Assembly: GCA_964594075.1 (NCBI GenBank)
Contig: CAZQKW010000001.1
Coordinates: 1 to 64,000, forward strand
Direction: 5' to 3'
Source of the DNA: CAZQKW01 sp964594075
GTDB taxonomy: Bacteria > Desulfobacterota > WTBG01 > CAIYCZ01
Length of the DNA: 64,000 nt
Shown piece after piece: positions 27,073 to 34,392 of the stretch. The notes below the pieces were generated by a model that was not told where the DNA came from, searched no databases, and was given only the letters and a program-made list of their open reading frames with translations. Made by a program: the position numbers and the translations under genes. Each line of letters opens with the position of its first letter. The first letter of the stretch is position 1.

Positions 27073-27150
27073 CCCCTTGTTGCTTCCCTGGCTCATGAAA
27101 TATAGCCCCCTCGTTATTCCCCCGTGAGCTGGGGAGCGGCAAGGGTTTTA
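27073..27150 (+). terminator. imperfect long hairpin between chelatase-like and flavodoxin genes (terminator or attenuator)
   Basis: CCCCTTGTTGCTTCCCTGGC (from 27073) pairs with TGAGCTGGGGAGCGGCAAGGG (27125-27145), allowing several G-U pairs, and is followed by TTTTATAAT. It could partly end the upstream transcript and so tune flavodoxin expression. Confidence 0.5.
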
Positions 27151-27198
27151 TAATCAGTAAGAATAGTTTAAAGAGCACATAGTGCGGAGGAGCCATCA

Positions 27199-27843
27199 AT
27201 GAAGATGTATAAGAGGGAAAAAACGACATGTTTAACAAACAGAGGGATAGTGCGTGCAACGATATTTTTTCTGCTTGCAGTATGTTTAATGGATGGTCCG
27301 GCAGCATATGCCCAGGAGAGCGGAGTAGGAAAAATCCTGATACTGTATTATTCCCGGACCGGCAATACCAGAATGTGCTGCGAAGTCCTGCAAAAGGAGC
27401 TCGGGGCCGATATGATCGAAATAAAAGACCTTAAAAACCGTGACGGCGGGTGGGGATTTTTTACCGGTGCGCTGGGGTCAATGTTCAATGTTCATACAGA
27501 GATAGAACCCCTGACTCCTGATCTTTCCCCTTATCAAAACATCATCATCGCGTCCCCCATCTGGACCGGAACACTCAGCACTGCAATTCGCACTCTGATT
27601 GACAAAAACCGGTTTGACAACAAGCGGGTCGTCATGTTCACCACCACCAATGCAGCCGAGAAAGAAAAATATATAGAGAAAAGTAAAGAACGCGTTGCGC
27701 GACAAGGCGCACAGGTGCGGGGATACTTTCAGGTAGTGGTAAAGCAGGAAGTGGACGGAAAGAAAGTTGACAGGCCAAAGCAGGAAATTATTGAAGACAT
27801 GCTTAAACTTGTTCCTGAAATTAAAAAAGCGTTTAGCCCGTAA
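27199..27843 (+). CDS. exported flavodoxin-like protein 1
   Basis: The 214-residue protein has an N-terminal export signal (hydrophobic core ATIFFLLAVCLMDG, likely cleavage after AYA) followed by a flavodoxin fold: ILILYYSRTGNTRMCCEVL (FMN phosphate loop SRTGNT), IIIASPIWTGTLSTAIRTLI and VVMFTTTNA. Flavodoxins are normally cytoplasmic, so an exported one with an intact phosphate loop is unusual; FMN would have to be loaded outside or the protein exported folded, yet no twin-arginine motif is seen. The SD GGAGGAG is strong. It sits after the chelatase-like gene and before a second similar gene. Confidence 0.85.
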   Translation: MKMYKREKTTCLTNRGIVRATIFFLLAVCLMDGPAAYAQESGVGKILILYYSRTGNTRMCCEVLQKELGADMIEIKDLKNRDGGWGFFTGALGSMFNVHTEIEPLTPDLSPYQNIIIASPIWTGTLSTAIRTLIDKNRFDNKRVVMFTTTNAAEKEKYIEKSKERVARQGAQVRGYFQVVVKQEVDGKKVDRPKQEIIEDMLKLVPEIKKAFSP

Positions 27844-27867
27844 TTCACTTGATAAGGAGTATTCACT

Positions 27868-28512
27868 ATGAAGCGCGGAAACATTATCAGAAAACCAAGG
27901 CTGTTTTGGACAGCATTTATTGTGCTGTTATTAGGATTCTATGCGCCATTTTTTTACCAGAGACTGGCGGGTGCGCAAACTGCCCAAGCAGCCCCTGAAT
28001 ACCAGCAGGGAAAACCGCTTATTCTGTATTACACGCTTACCGGGAAAAATAAAATTATTGCGGGCGAATTGAAGAATCAACTTGCCTGCGATGTGGAAGA
28101 AATAAAAACTGTGTCAGAGCGCTCCGGCATTTGGGGTTTTATCGTGAGCGGATATGAGAATATATTTGATAAAGATGCAGAACTGCAGCCCTTCACCATG
28201 GACCTGAAAGATACAAATCCTATAATCATCTGCACGCCGCTCTGGATGCAGAAGGTATCATCGCCGGCGAGAACTTTCTTAAAAAACCCCGCACTCAAGG
28301 GGAAAGACATTTACCTCTTTGTGTCATTTAACGGCCACTGGGGAGAGGACAAGGAAGAAGAATATAAAAAAGAACTGGCTGCCCAAGGAATACATCTTAA
28401 AGGTATTTATCGCATGGTCATTGGCGGCAAAACCGAAGATGAAATTAAAAAAGAAGTGGTAAAGCAGTTAGAGAAAAAGCCCATTATCCAGAAACCAGCA
28501 AAAGCTTTGTAA
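27868..28512 (+). CDS. exported flavodoxin-like protein 2, divergent
   Basis: The 214-residue protein has an N-terminal hydrophobic segment (FIVLLLGFYAPFFYQRL) with possible cleavage near AQA. A flavodoxin-like domain then starts LILYYTLTGKNKIIAGEL. Here TLTGKN replaces the SRTGNT phosphate loop, and IIICTPLWMQKVSSPARTFL replaces the second loop. The fold is kept but FMN contacts look weaker, so it may bind a different ligand or be structural. It lies 25 bases downstream of the first copy with its own AAGGAG SD, and a strong terminator ends the operon after it. Confidence 0.8.
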   Translation: MKRGNIIRKPRLFWTAFIVLLLGFYAPFFYQRLAGAQTAQAAPEYQQGKPLILYYTLTGKNKIIAGELKNQLACDVEEIKTVSERSGIWGFIVSGYENIFDKDAELQPFTMDLKDTNPIIICTPLWMQKVSSPARTFLKNPALKGKDIYLFVSFNGHWGEDKEEEYKKELAAQGIHLKGIYRMVIGGKTEDEIKKEVVKQLEKKPIIQKPAKAL

Positions 28513-28530
28513 AAACCATCAATAACTTGC

Positions 28531-28565
28531 AAAAGCCCTGAATTATATATTACAGGGCTTTTTTT
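28531..28565 (+). terminator. intrinsic terminator ending the MarR/AOR/flavodoxin operon
   Basis: AAAAGCCCTG (28531-28540) pairs perfectly with CAGGGCTTTT, with a 12-base AT-rich loop, and runs into a T tract. It lies 19 bases after the second flavodoxin-like gene. Confidence 0.88.
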
Positions 28566-28595
28566 ATATCTCAAACTTGAAGCCGATGCTAATCC

Positions 28596-28617
28596 GGGGA
28601 CATCCATACTAGTTTTT
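28596..28617. repeat. left inverted repeat of a RAYT-type element
   Basis: GGGGACATCCATACTAGTTT is the near-perfect reverse complement of AAACTAGTATGGCGTCCCC at 29284-29304. The pair brackets the broken transposase and marks the element ends. Confidence 0.7.
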
Positions 28618-28654
28618 GATTGACAAGGGAACAACAGAATCGTAGAAGGGCACT

Positions 28655-29292
28655 ATGGCACGGGTGGTGATACCCGGATACACACATCATATAACGCAGC
28701 GCGGCAACCGACGCCAGCAGACTTTTTCTGCACTAATGATTATCAAGTATAGATAGAATTTGTGGCTGAATGGTGTGGCCGGTGTGGAGTTGCAATCTGG
28801 GCCTACTGTCTGATGCCACACCATGGTCATTTCATTATGGCCCCAGACTTTGAAGATGGGCGGCGCCGGGCGATAGGGGAGGCACATCGCCGGTACACCC
28901 GGCATATAAATTTTTGTGAAAACAGGAGGGGTCACTTGTGGCAAGGACGTTTTGCATCCTATGTGCTGGCGGCAGCCCGGTATATAGAACTTAATCCGGT
29001 GAGAGCAAAGCTTACCAAAAAACCCGAAGATTACCCCTGGAGCAGTGCAGCGGCACATTTAAAGGGTAACAACGACGGAGTAGTTGTAGTGAAACCATTG
29101 CTGAGACTTGTAGACGACCGGCAGGAGTTACATGCCGGTGGTGTATAAGAAGATAAATATAGTGCGTTGCGCAAACACGAACGAACGGGGCGGCCATTGA
29201 GGAGTAAAAGATTTGTTGGACAGTTGGAAGAAAAACTGGGTAGAGTATTGAAACCGCAGAAAGGCGGAAGACCAATAAAGCAAAAAAACTAG
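28655..29292 (+). pseudogene. broken RAYT (Y1/HUH single-strand) transposase
   Basis: The reading frame starts MARVVIPGYTHHITQRGNRRQ, the classic REP-associated tyrosine transposase N-terminus. A frameshift follows after the TTTTT run near 28725 and a TAG nearby. It resumes at about 28762 with CGVAIWAYCLMPHHGHFIMAP (HUH motif HGH), RRYTRHINF (region of the catalytic Tyr) and GHLWQGRFASYV, AARYIELNPVRA. An in-frame TAA at 29146 interrupts it before the normal C-terminal KHERTGRPLRSKRFVGQLEE. A few residues after GRFAS are also missing. It cannot make a full transposase. Inverted repeats flank it. Confidence 0.88.
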
Positions 29293-29304
29293 TATGGCGT
29301 CCCC
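29284..29304. repeat. right inverted repeat of the RAYT-type element
   Basis: This is the partner of 28596-28617. It overlaps the remnant transposase stop codon and directly abuts the left 55-bp direct repeat of the restriction-modification cassette. Confidence 0.7.
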
Positions 29305-29310
29305 AGATTT

Positions 29311-29365
29311 CAAAATACGAGCGGTTAAAGGTTCAGTCCTTTAGCCGCTTTTTTGTTTGATGGGG
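29311..29365. repeat. 55-bp direct repeat, left copy, containing a terminator hairpin
   Basis: It matches 31918-31972 at 54 of 55 positions (one A/G difference at position 7). It includes the hairpin GCGGTTAAAGG/CCTTTAGCCGC followed by TTTTTT. The two copies bracket the methyltransferase/endonuclease cassette. Confidence 0.92.
29321..29354 (+). terminator. intrinsic terminator inside the left direct repeat
   Basis: GCGGTTAAAGG pairs with CCTTTAGCCGC across a six-base loop (one mismatch/G-T), followed by six T residues. It would stop transcripts entering the restriction-modification cassette from the left. Confidence 0.8.
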
Positions 29366-29757
29366 ATAACGAAATTGATATTGTAACAGAGATGTTATAT
29401 ACTTTTTTAAACAAACACCACTTACTGAACTGATTTGAAAGCGGGCAACAACTTTACTGAAATAGAATAAATTTAATGTTTAGGTATAGTCGGTAATAAT
29501 AATTAAAGCCAAGGAAGATTGTTAAGGTCGACAGAATATGTGAGAAAAAATGGGAATGGTTCTAATTATCATGTTCTACGCCGGCAGAGGGTGAACACTG
29601 CGCTGAAGCCAATGTCCTTCGGCCACAGCTCAGCTACGCCACGTTATACACAGTATATTTCCCCTTTCACTGAGTTAGGCTAAATGGCGCCTTCCGCGTT
29701 CGTTCGGAGCTAAACGGCTGGCTGTTCATTCAGGTTTTTCTTATACGTAAGTAACTT
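29366..29757. other. 392-bp non-coding leader of the restriction-modification cassette
   Basis: The first half is AT-rich and the second half more GC-rich. GTTAGGC at 29674-29680 resembles an integron attC core half-site, but no complete attC fold or integrase was found. No SD sequence is obvious before the methyltransferase ATG. The composition differs from the surrounding chromosome. Confidence 0.4.
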
Positions 29758-31080
29758 ATGGCAACACACCACAAGATCATAATTGGCGACTCACGCAAGA
29801 TGACAGAACTTCCCGATGAGTCCGTTCATCTTGTTGTTACTTCTCCACCCTACTGGCAGCTCAAGGACTACGGAAACGAGAACCAACTTGGTTTCCACGA
29901 CTCATATGAGAGCTATATCAACAATCTTAATCTCGTCTGGAATGAATGCTTCCGAGTTCTGCATAGTGGTTGTCGGCTTTGCATTAATATCGGCGATCAG
30001 TTCGCACGCTCGGTGTACTATGGTCGATACAAGGTCATTCCCATCAGAACAGAAATAGTCAAGTTTTGCGAGAGTATCGGGATGGACTATATGGGAGCAA
30101 TCATCTGGCAAAAAGTGACAACTACAAACACTACCGGTGGGGCATCCATTATGGGCTCTTTTCCTTACCCAAGAAATGGCATCCTGAAAATCGATTACGA
30201 GTTCATCCTCATTTTCAAAAAGCTGGGTGACCCACCCAAAGTGAGTAGGGAAGCAAAGGAGCTATCCAAACTTACAACGGAGGAATGGAATACCTACTTT
30301 GCAGGTCACTGGAATTTTGGTGGTGAAAAGCAGGACAAACACTTGGCTATGTTCCCTGAAGAACTTCCTCGCAGACTCATCCGGATGTTCACGTTTGTAG
30401 ACGAAACCGTTCTTGATCCGTTTTTGGGGAGCGGAACAACTTCTCTATCAGCGATGAATCTTGGAAGGAATTCTGTGGGATACGAAATAAACCCTGCCTT
30501 CACTTCTGTAATCAAGAACAAGTTAAAGATCGCACAACCCAATATTTTCGGCAATGCTACCTTCGAGTTCATCTTACGGGAAAAGCAGGATATTGATTTC
30601 AGTAAAGAAATCGCCCAACTATCGTACAAGTTTTGCGATCCTCACGCCTTTGACAAGAAGGTCGACCCACGGAAACTGAAATTCGGGTCGAGGATCGAGA
30701 ACGGCGACAATGGTGACCGGGGTGAGCTATTCATTGTCCAAAAGATCATTAGCCCCACATTGCTAAGATTGAATAACAACCTAACCGTTAGACTTCTTGG
30801 AATTTCCGAGGAGCCGTCTCAACGAGAACACGCCATTCAATACCTTGAAGCCAAGATAAAAGGTCAACGAATCTATCTCAAATTTGACAAATACAAGCAT
30901 GATGAAGATGGCAACTTGCTCGCCTATGTTTATCTTAAGAACAAGACTTTCATAAACGCACATTTGGCGAGGACAGGATTAGTGTCGATAGACACGTCCA
31001 GAGATTTCAAGTTTCGGAAAAAATTCCTGCGCCCCTGCAATGATCGCCCCAATCACGTGTATATTGATAAAGGGACCTAA
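29758..31080 (+). CDS. type II DNA methyltransferase (beta class, probably N4-cytosine) with C-terminal SNase-like domain
   Basis: The 440-residue protein has catalytic motif IV TSPPYW (residues 28-33) ahead of the SAM-binding motif I DPFLGSGTT (220-228), the beta-class order. TSPPYW is typical of N4-cytosine methyltransferases. Residues about 335-425 resemble the staphylococcal nuclease fold (TVRLLGIS..., HDEDGNLLAYVYLKNKTFINAHLARTGL, given in parts), but positions equivalent to SNase Asp40, Glu43 and Arg87 are Ser, Pro and Asn. The domain should therefore be catalytically dead and may bind DNA. The gene ends exactly where the endonuclease gene begins. Codon use (many A/T-ending codons) differs from neighbours, suggesting transfer. 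Confidence 0.88.
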   Translation: MATHHKIIIGDSRKMTELPDESVHLVVTSPPYWQLKDYGNENQLGFHDSYESYINNLNLVWNECFRVLHSGCRLCINIGDQFARSVYYGRYKVIPIRTEIVKFCESIGMDYMGAIIWQKVTTTNTTGGASIMGSFPYPRNGILKIDYEFILIFKKLGDPPKVSREAKELSKLTTEEWNTYFAGHWNFGGEKQDKHLAMFPEELPRRLIRMFTFVDETVLDPFLGSGTTSLSAMNLGRNSVGYEINPAFTSVIKNKLKIAQPNIFGNATFEFILREKQDIDFSKEIAQLSYKFCDPHAFDKKVDPRKLKFGSRIENGDNGDRGELFIVQKIISPTLLRLNNNLTVRLLGISEEPSQREHAIQYLEAKIKGQRIYLKFDKYKHDEDGNLLAYVYLKNKTFINAHLARTGLVSIDTSRDFKFRKKFLRPCNDRPNHVYIDKGT

Positions 31081-31679
31081 TGAAGATAATCCTCAGCTCG
31101 ACAGAAATGCGGGAATTGCTGAATGCTCCGCTGCCAAAATTCCCCACATATGTTTCCCCAATCATAAACCTTGCGAATCGCTTTGCCGCAGGAACAAGAC
31201 CAAAAGTCGTCGGCCAAATGTCAGAGTTGATCCAACAGTTCGAGGGTCGGAGCTTAGACGAGTGGGCTGCTTGGTATCAAGAACGGCACCCCAACGCAGT
31301 CACTGAAGCCGTCCGTCTCATCAGAGACAAACTTTCTGAGTTCAGACGCGTCATTGACAACATTACTGATGAGATGATCGAAGTTTGGGTCAAGGATCTC
31401 GTCCTTGTCAAAACATTTATAGGGCTCAAGTTCCAAGAGGCGATTCTCAAAAAGGTCGCAGAAGCTACCAGGTTAGACTGCTCACTCGCTTCCCCTGAGC
31501 AAGAAGCACGGGGGATAGATGGTCTCATTGGCGATCGTGAAGTATCCATTAAGCCTTCATCTTGGAAAGACCAGGTCATCCAGCGAGAAAACCTTCAAGG
31601 AGTGCTCATCTATTATTGCAAGACTGAAGACGGCCTGGAAATCGAATTTGATGTGTCCGATTTTCACCAGAGTAAATGA
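31080..31679 (+). CDS. type II restriction endonuclease, MjaI-like
   Basis: The 199-residue protein has a helical N-terminal region and a PD-(D/E)xK-like core EARGIDGLIGDREVSIKPSS (about residues 140-159; Asp in GIDG and the S-I-K lysine). This resembles the MjaI family of endonucleases, from memory of that family. MjaI cuts CTAG, so CTAG is a possible target, but this is inference. Its ATG overlaps the methyltransferase stop (TAATG), a coupled arrangement that would let the methyltransferase be made first. It forms a two-gene restriction-modification cassette. Confidence 0.7.
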   Translation: MKIILSSTEMRELLNAPLPKFPTYVSPIINLANRFAAGTRPKVVGQMSELIQQFEGRSLDEWAAWYQERHPNAVTEAVRLIRDKLSEFRRVIDNITDEMIEVWVKDLVLVKTFIGLKFQEAILKKVAEATRLDCSLASPEQEARGIDGLIGDREVSIKPSSWKDQVIQRENLQGVLIYYCKTEDGLEIEFDVSDFHQSK

Positions 31680-31917
31680 AACCATAAAAAGAGAGCGCCA
31701 CCATTTCTCCTAACTCTCATTCTTGTATGGCAAGATCGTGAATAACAACCAGTTGCGTCGGACGATTTTCCATTGCCTGCCGGTTATGTGCAGCGTTCAT
31801 GCGCTAGTTAAAAGTTCACTACATTCAAAGTTAAGAAATCAGGAACCTATCAGGTCGTCCGCTAATATTCAGAACTGTTGATAACAAAGAGGATTCAAGG
31901 CTTGCTGCCTACCATTA

Positions 31918-31972
31918 CAAAATGCGAGCGGTTAAAGGTTCAGTCCTTTAGCCGCTTTTTTGTTTGATGGGG
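31918..31972. repeat. 55-bp direct repeat, right copy, containing a terminator hairpin
   Basis: It matches 29311-29365 at 54 of 55 positions and includes the same terminator hairpin (31928-31961). To its right the sequence continues into a dispersed repeat (to about 32020) that is not present after the left copy. This suggests the left copy arose by duplication at insertion of the cassette. Confidence 0.92.
31928..31961 (+). terminator. intrinsic terminator inside the right direct repeat
   Basis: The same GCGGTTAAAGG/CCTTTAGCCGC stem and T6 tract as in the left copy. It would end the methyltransferase-endonuclease transcript about 250 bases after the stop codon. Confidence 0.78.
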
Positions 31973-32020
31973 GTGAAAAACCCCCAGATGCTCGGGTGTT
32001 GATGTTCCCCATGATACCCA
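31963..32020. repeat. dispersed repeat, copy related to 20521-20580
   Basis: TTGATGGGGGTGAAAAACCC begins a segment with a short GGGGGT/ACCCCC hairpin, continuing CTCGGGTGTTGATG and GATACCCAT. It aligns with 20521-20580 across its length by eye. A weaker similarity lies at about 53661 (TTTTTTGATGGGGGCCAGAT). Confidence 0.5.
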
Positions 32021-32215
32021 TTGCAGTTTGGCGCTCTCATGCAGGTTAAATGAATTTCAGCGCTAATTTTTGGGGAAAGTCATTGGATAAAGAGATTGAC
32101 AGAAAAGGGAAATTTGATAAAGATGGGAACACGTTAGCAGTCAGCATGCAGTAGTCAGTGCTCAGCAAAATAAATTATTCTTAATTTTGTCTTCTGAATT
32201 CTATTTCTTTTCAGT

Positions 32216-33367
32216 ATGGATTTTCAGTTAACCAAACAGCAAAAACTTGCCCAGAAGATAGCACGGGAATTTGCTCAACGAGAGCTTGAGCCGCGTGCCC
32301 AGGAACTGGATGAAACAATGGAATTCCCGCGTGATGCCATACAGAAAATGGCTAAGCTTGGCTTTATGGGCATTTCCATTCCAAAGGAATACGGCGGAGC
32401 CGGTCTTGATACCGTCAGCTACACCCTGATTATAGAAGAGCTGGCAAAAGCCTGCGCCGCCACCGCCATAATTATTGCCGTGCACAATTCCGTGTGCGCC
32501 TTTCCCATACACCTTCTGGGCACGGAGAAGCAAAAACAGCGTTATCTTATCCCGCTTGCGCAGGGTAAAAAGCTGGGTGCGTTTGCCCTTACTGAACCAA
32601 ATGCCGGATCTGATCCCGCCTCGCTAGAAACGACGGCAGAGCGCAAAGGGAAACACTATATCCTGAACGGCACCAAGATATTTATCACCAGCGGCAGCAG
32701 CGCTGATATTGTGATCGTTATGGCCTCAACTGACCGGTCAAAGCGCAGCCGGGGCATCACCTCTTTTATCGTTGAAAAAGGCACGCGGGGATTCAATGTG
32801 GGGAAAAAGGAAAACAAGCTGGGGATGCGGGCCTCGGACACCTGCGAGCTTATTTTTGAAAAATGCGCAGTGCCGGCCGATAATGTTCTCGGCAATCCCG
32901 GCGAGGGTTTGGTGAGCGCCCTCACCGCGCTTGATACCGGCCGCATCGGCGTCGGGGCGCAGGCACTGGGTATCGCCCAGGGCGCGCTGGTGGAGTCGGT
33001 TAAATACGCACAAGAGCGCAAGCAATTTGGCAGGCCAATTGCGGATTTTGAGGCAATCCAGTGGATGATTGCCGACATGGCGACAGAAATTGCCGCAGCG
33101 CGTTTTCTGGTGCATCATGCGGCATGGCTCAAAGACCACAGCCAGCCGTTTACCGTTGAAAGCGCCATGGCGAAACTCTATGCCTCGGAAGTTGCCATGC
33201 GTGCTGCCACCAAGGCCATCCAGATCCACGGCGGCTATGGCTGCATAAAAGATTATAAGGTTGAGCGCTATTTTCGGGATGCAAAGGTGGTAGAAATTTA
33301 TGAGGGCACATCTGAAATCCAACGGCTCATTATTGCCAGAAACGTTATAGGTAAAAAAAGAAGTTAA
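32216..33367 (+). CDS. acyl-CoA dehydrogenase
   Basis: The 383-residue flavoenzyme has the family signatures GAFALTEPNAGSDPAS and the C-terminal IQIHGGYGCIKDYKVERYFRD segment. The catalytic base Glu is expected in VEIYEGTSEIQR, as in butyryl-CoA/short-chain dehydrogenases. It oxidises an acyl-CoA to the enoyl-CoA in the cytoplasm and passes electrons to electron-transfer flavoprotein. The next two genes are EtfB and a ferredoxin-EtfA fusion. No good SD precedes the ATG. The length is normal. Confidence 0.94.
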   Translation: MDFQLTKQQKLAQKIAREFAQRELEPRAQELDETMEFPRDAIQKMAKLGFMGISIPKEYGGAGLDTVSYTLIIEELAKACAATAIIIAVHNSVCAFPIHLLGTEKQKQRYLIPLAQGKKLGAFALTEPNAGSDPASLETTAERKGKHYILNGTKIFITSGSSADIVIVMASTDRSKRSRGITSFIVEKGTRGFNVGKKENKLGMRASDTCELIFEKCAVPADNVLGNPGEGLVSALTALDTGRIGVGAQALGIAQGALVESVKYAQERKQFGRPIADFEAIQWMIADMATEIAAARFLVHHAAWLKDHSQPFTVESAMAKLYASEVAMRAATKAIQIHGGYGCIKDYKVERYFRDAKVVEIYEGTSEIQRLIIARNVIGKKRS

Positions 33368-33454
33368 ATTCTAAACAAACACAAATTTCAAATTCTCAAC
33401 ATTCAAAACAGCTTATTATTTTGAGAATTCGCCTTTGATAAAAAAGCAATATCA

Positions 33455-34261
33455 ATGAGGAAGAAGAAAGACCTGCATATCATCGTCACGATCAAGCAAG
33501 TTCCGGACACGCGTGAGGTTCGCATTGATCCAAAAACAAATACCCTGATTCGGGAAGGGGTGCCCAGCATTGTCAACCCCGAAGACCGGAATGCAATTGA
33601 AGCGGCGCTGCGGCTCAGGGAAAAGCACGGCGGAAAAATTACGGTCATAACCATGGGGCCGCCGCAAGCAGAAGAGGCACTGGCCGAGGCGCTTGCCATG
33701 GGCGCTGATCATGCGGTATTGCTTACTGACCGCGTATTTGCCGGCGCTGATACGCTGGTTACCGCGTTTACCCTTTCGCGCGCAGTGCGCAAACTTGAGC
33801 CTTTTGACCTTATCATCTGCGGCCGCCAGGCAATAGACGGCGATACTGCGCAGGTGGGCCCGCAGTTGGCGGGATTTCTTGATCTGCCGCAAATCACCTA
33901 TGCCACAAAGCTGACCTTGAAGGATACGACACTGATCGCCGAACGGTCGCTTGAGGACGGTATTGAGGTGGTTCGGGTGAAACTTCCTGTGCTGGTGACG
34001 GTGACAGCGGATATCAACCAACCGCGCTATCCTTCTCTCTTTAAACTCCAGGATGCCTGCAGCGGCAGCTCTATCACTACATGGCATGCGCGGCATATCA
34101 ATGTTCCGCAGGATATGCTCGGGCTTGCCGCATCGCCCACCTGGGTAAAAAAAATTTTTACGCCGACCCACGAGAAACGGGGAACTGTTATCACCGGAAC
34201 GGAAAAAGAGATGGCTGCAGTGTTGCTGCGGAAACTGAAGGAGTTGCATTTTGTTCAATGA
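33455..34261 (+). CDS. etfB: electron transfer flavoprotein beta subunit
   Basis: The 268-residue protein starts with IVTIKQVPDTREVRIDPKTN and carries the NPEDRNAIEAALRL and ICGRQAIDGDTAQVGPQLA segments typical of EtfB. With EtfA it accepts electrons from the acyl-CoA dehydrogenase encoded 87 bases upstream. Pairing with a ferredoxin-fused EtfA suggests an anaerobic Etf, possibly of the bifurcating/confurcating group, but the residues needed to decide were not modelled. The SD is weak. Confidence 0.93.
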   Translation: MRKKKDLHIIVTIKQVPDTREVRIDPKTNTLIREGVPSIVNPEDRNAIEAALRLREKHGGKITVITMGPPQAEEALAEALAMGADHAVLLTDRVFAGADTLVTAFTLSRAVRKLEPFDLIICGRQAIDGDTAQVGPQLAGFLDLPQITYATKLTLKDTTLIAERSLEDGIEVVRVKLPVLVTVTADINQPRYPSLFKLQDACSGSSITTWHARHINVPQDMLGLAASPTWVKKIFTPTHEKRGTVITGTEKEMAAVLLRKLKELHFVQ

Positions 34262-34392
34262 ACTCAAAACCGCAGAGGACACGGAGATAGTCTTTTCGAT
34301 TTAAAAGAAGGATTGATTGCTGAAATGACCTCTTTTCTATAATATTTTGCAAATTGAATTTTTTCTGACAACCCTGTGGCTATTTTTTTAAT

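Larger units (their letters stand above)
31680..32215. other. 536-bp intergenic region holding the right direct repeat and a dispersed repeat
   Basis: After the endonuclease stop there are about 240 bases with no gene. They include GGTTATGTGCAGCG, which loosely recalls integron-type sequences. Then come the right 55-bp repeat and, continuing from it, a repeat related to 20521-20580. The last 80 bases before the acyl-CoA dehydrogenase gene contain degenerate TCAGCATGCAGTAGTCAGTG-type repeats. No coding signature was seen. Confidence 0.6.

Noticed and set aside
29590..31830. Integron attC-like sequences around the restriction-modification cassette (GTTAGGC at 29674 and GTTATGTGCAGCG near 31787)
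   Set aside because: Core half-sites match only partly, no paired RYYYAAC/GTTRRRY stem could be completed by eye, and no integrase gene is present. The 55-bp direct repeats explain the boundaries better.
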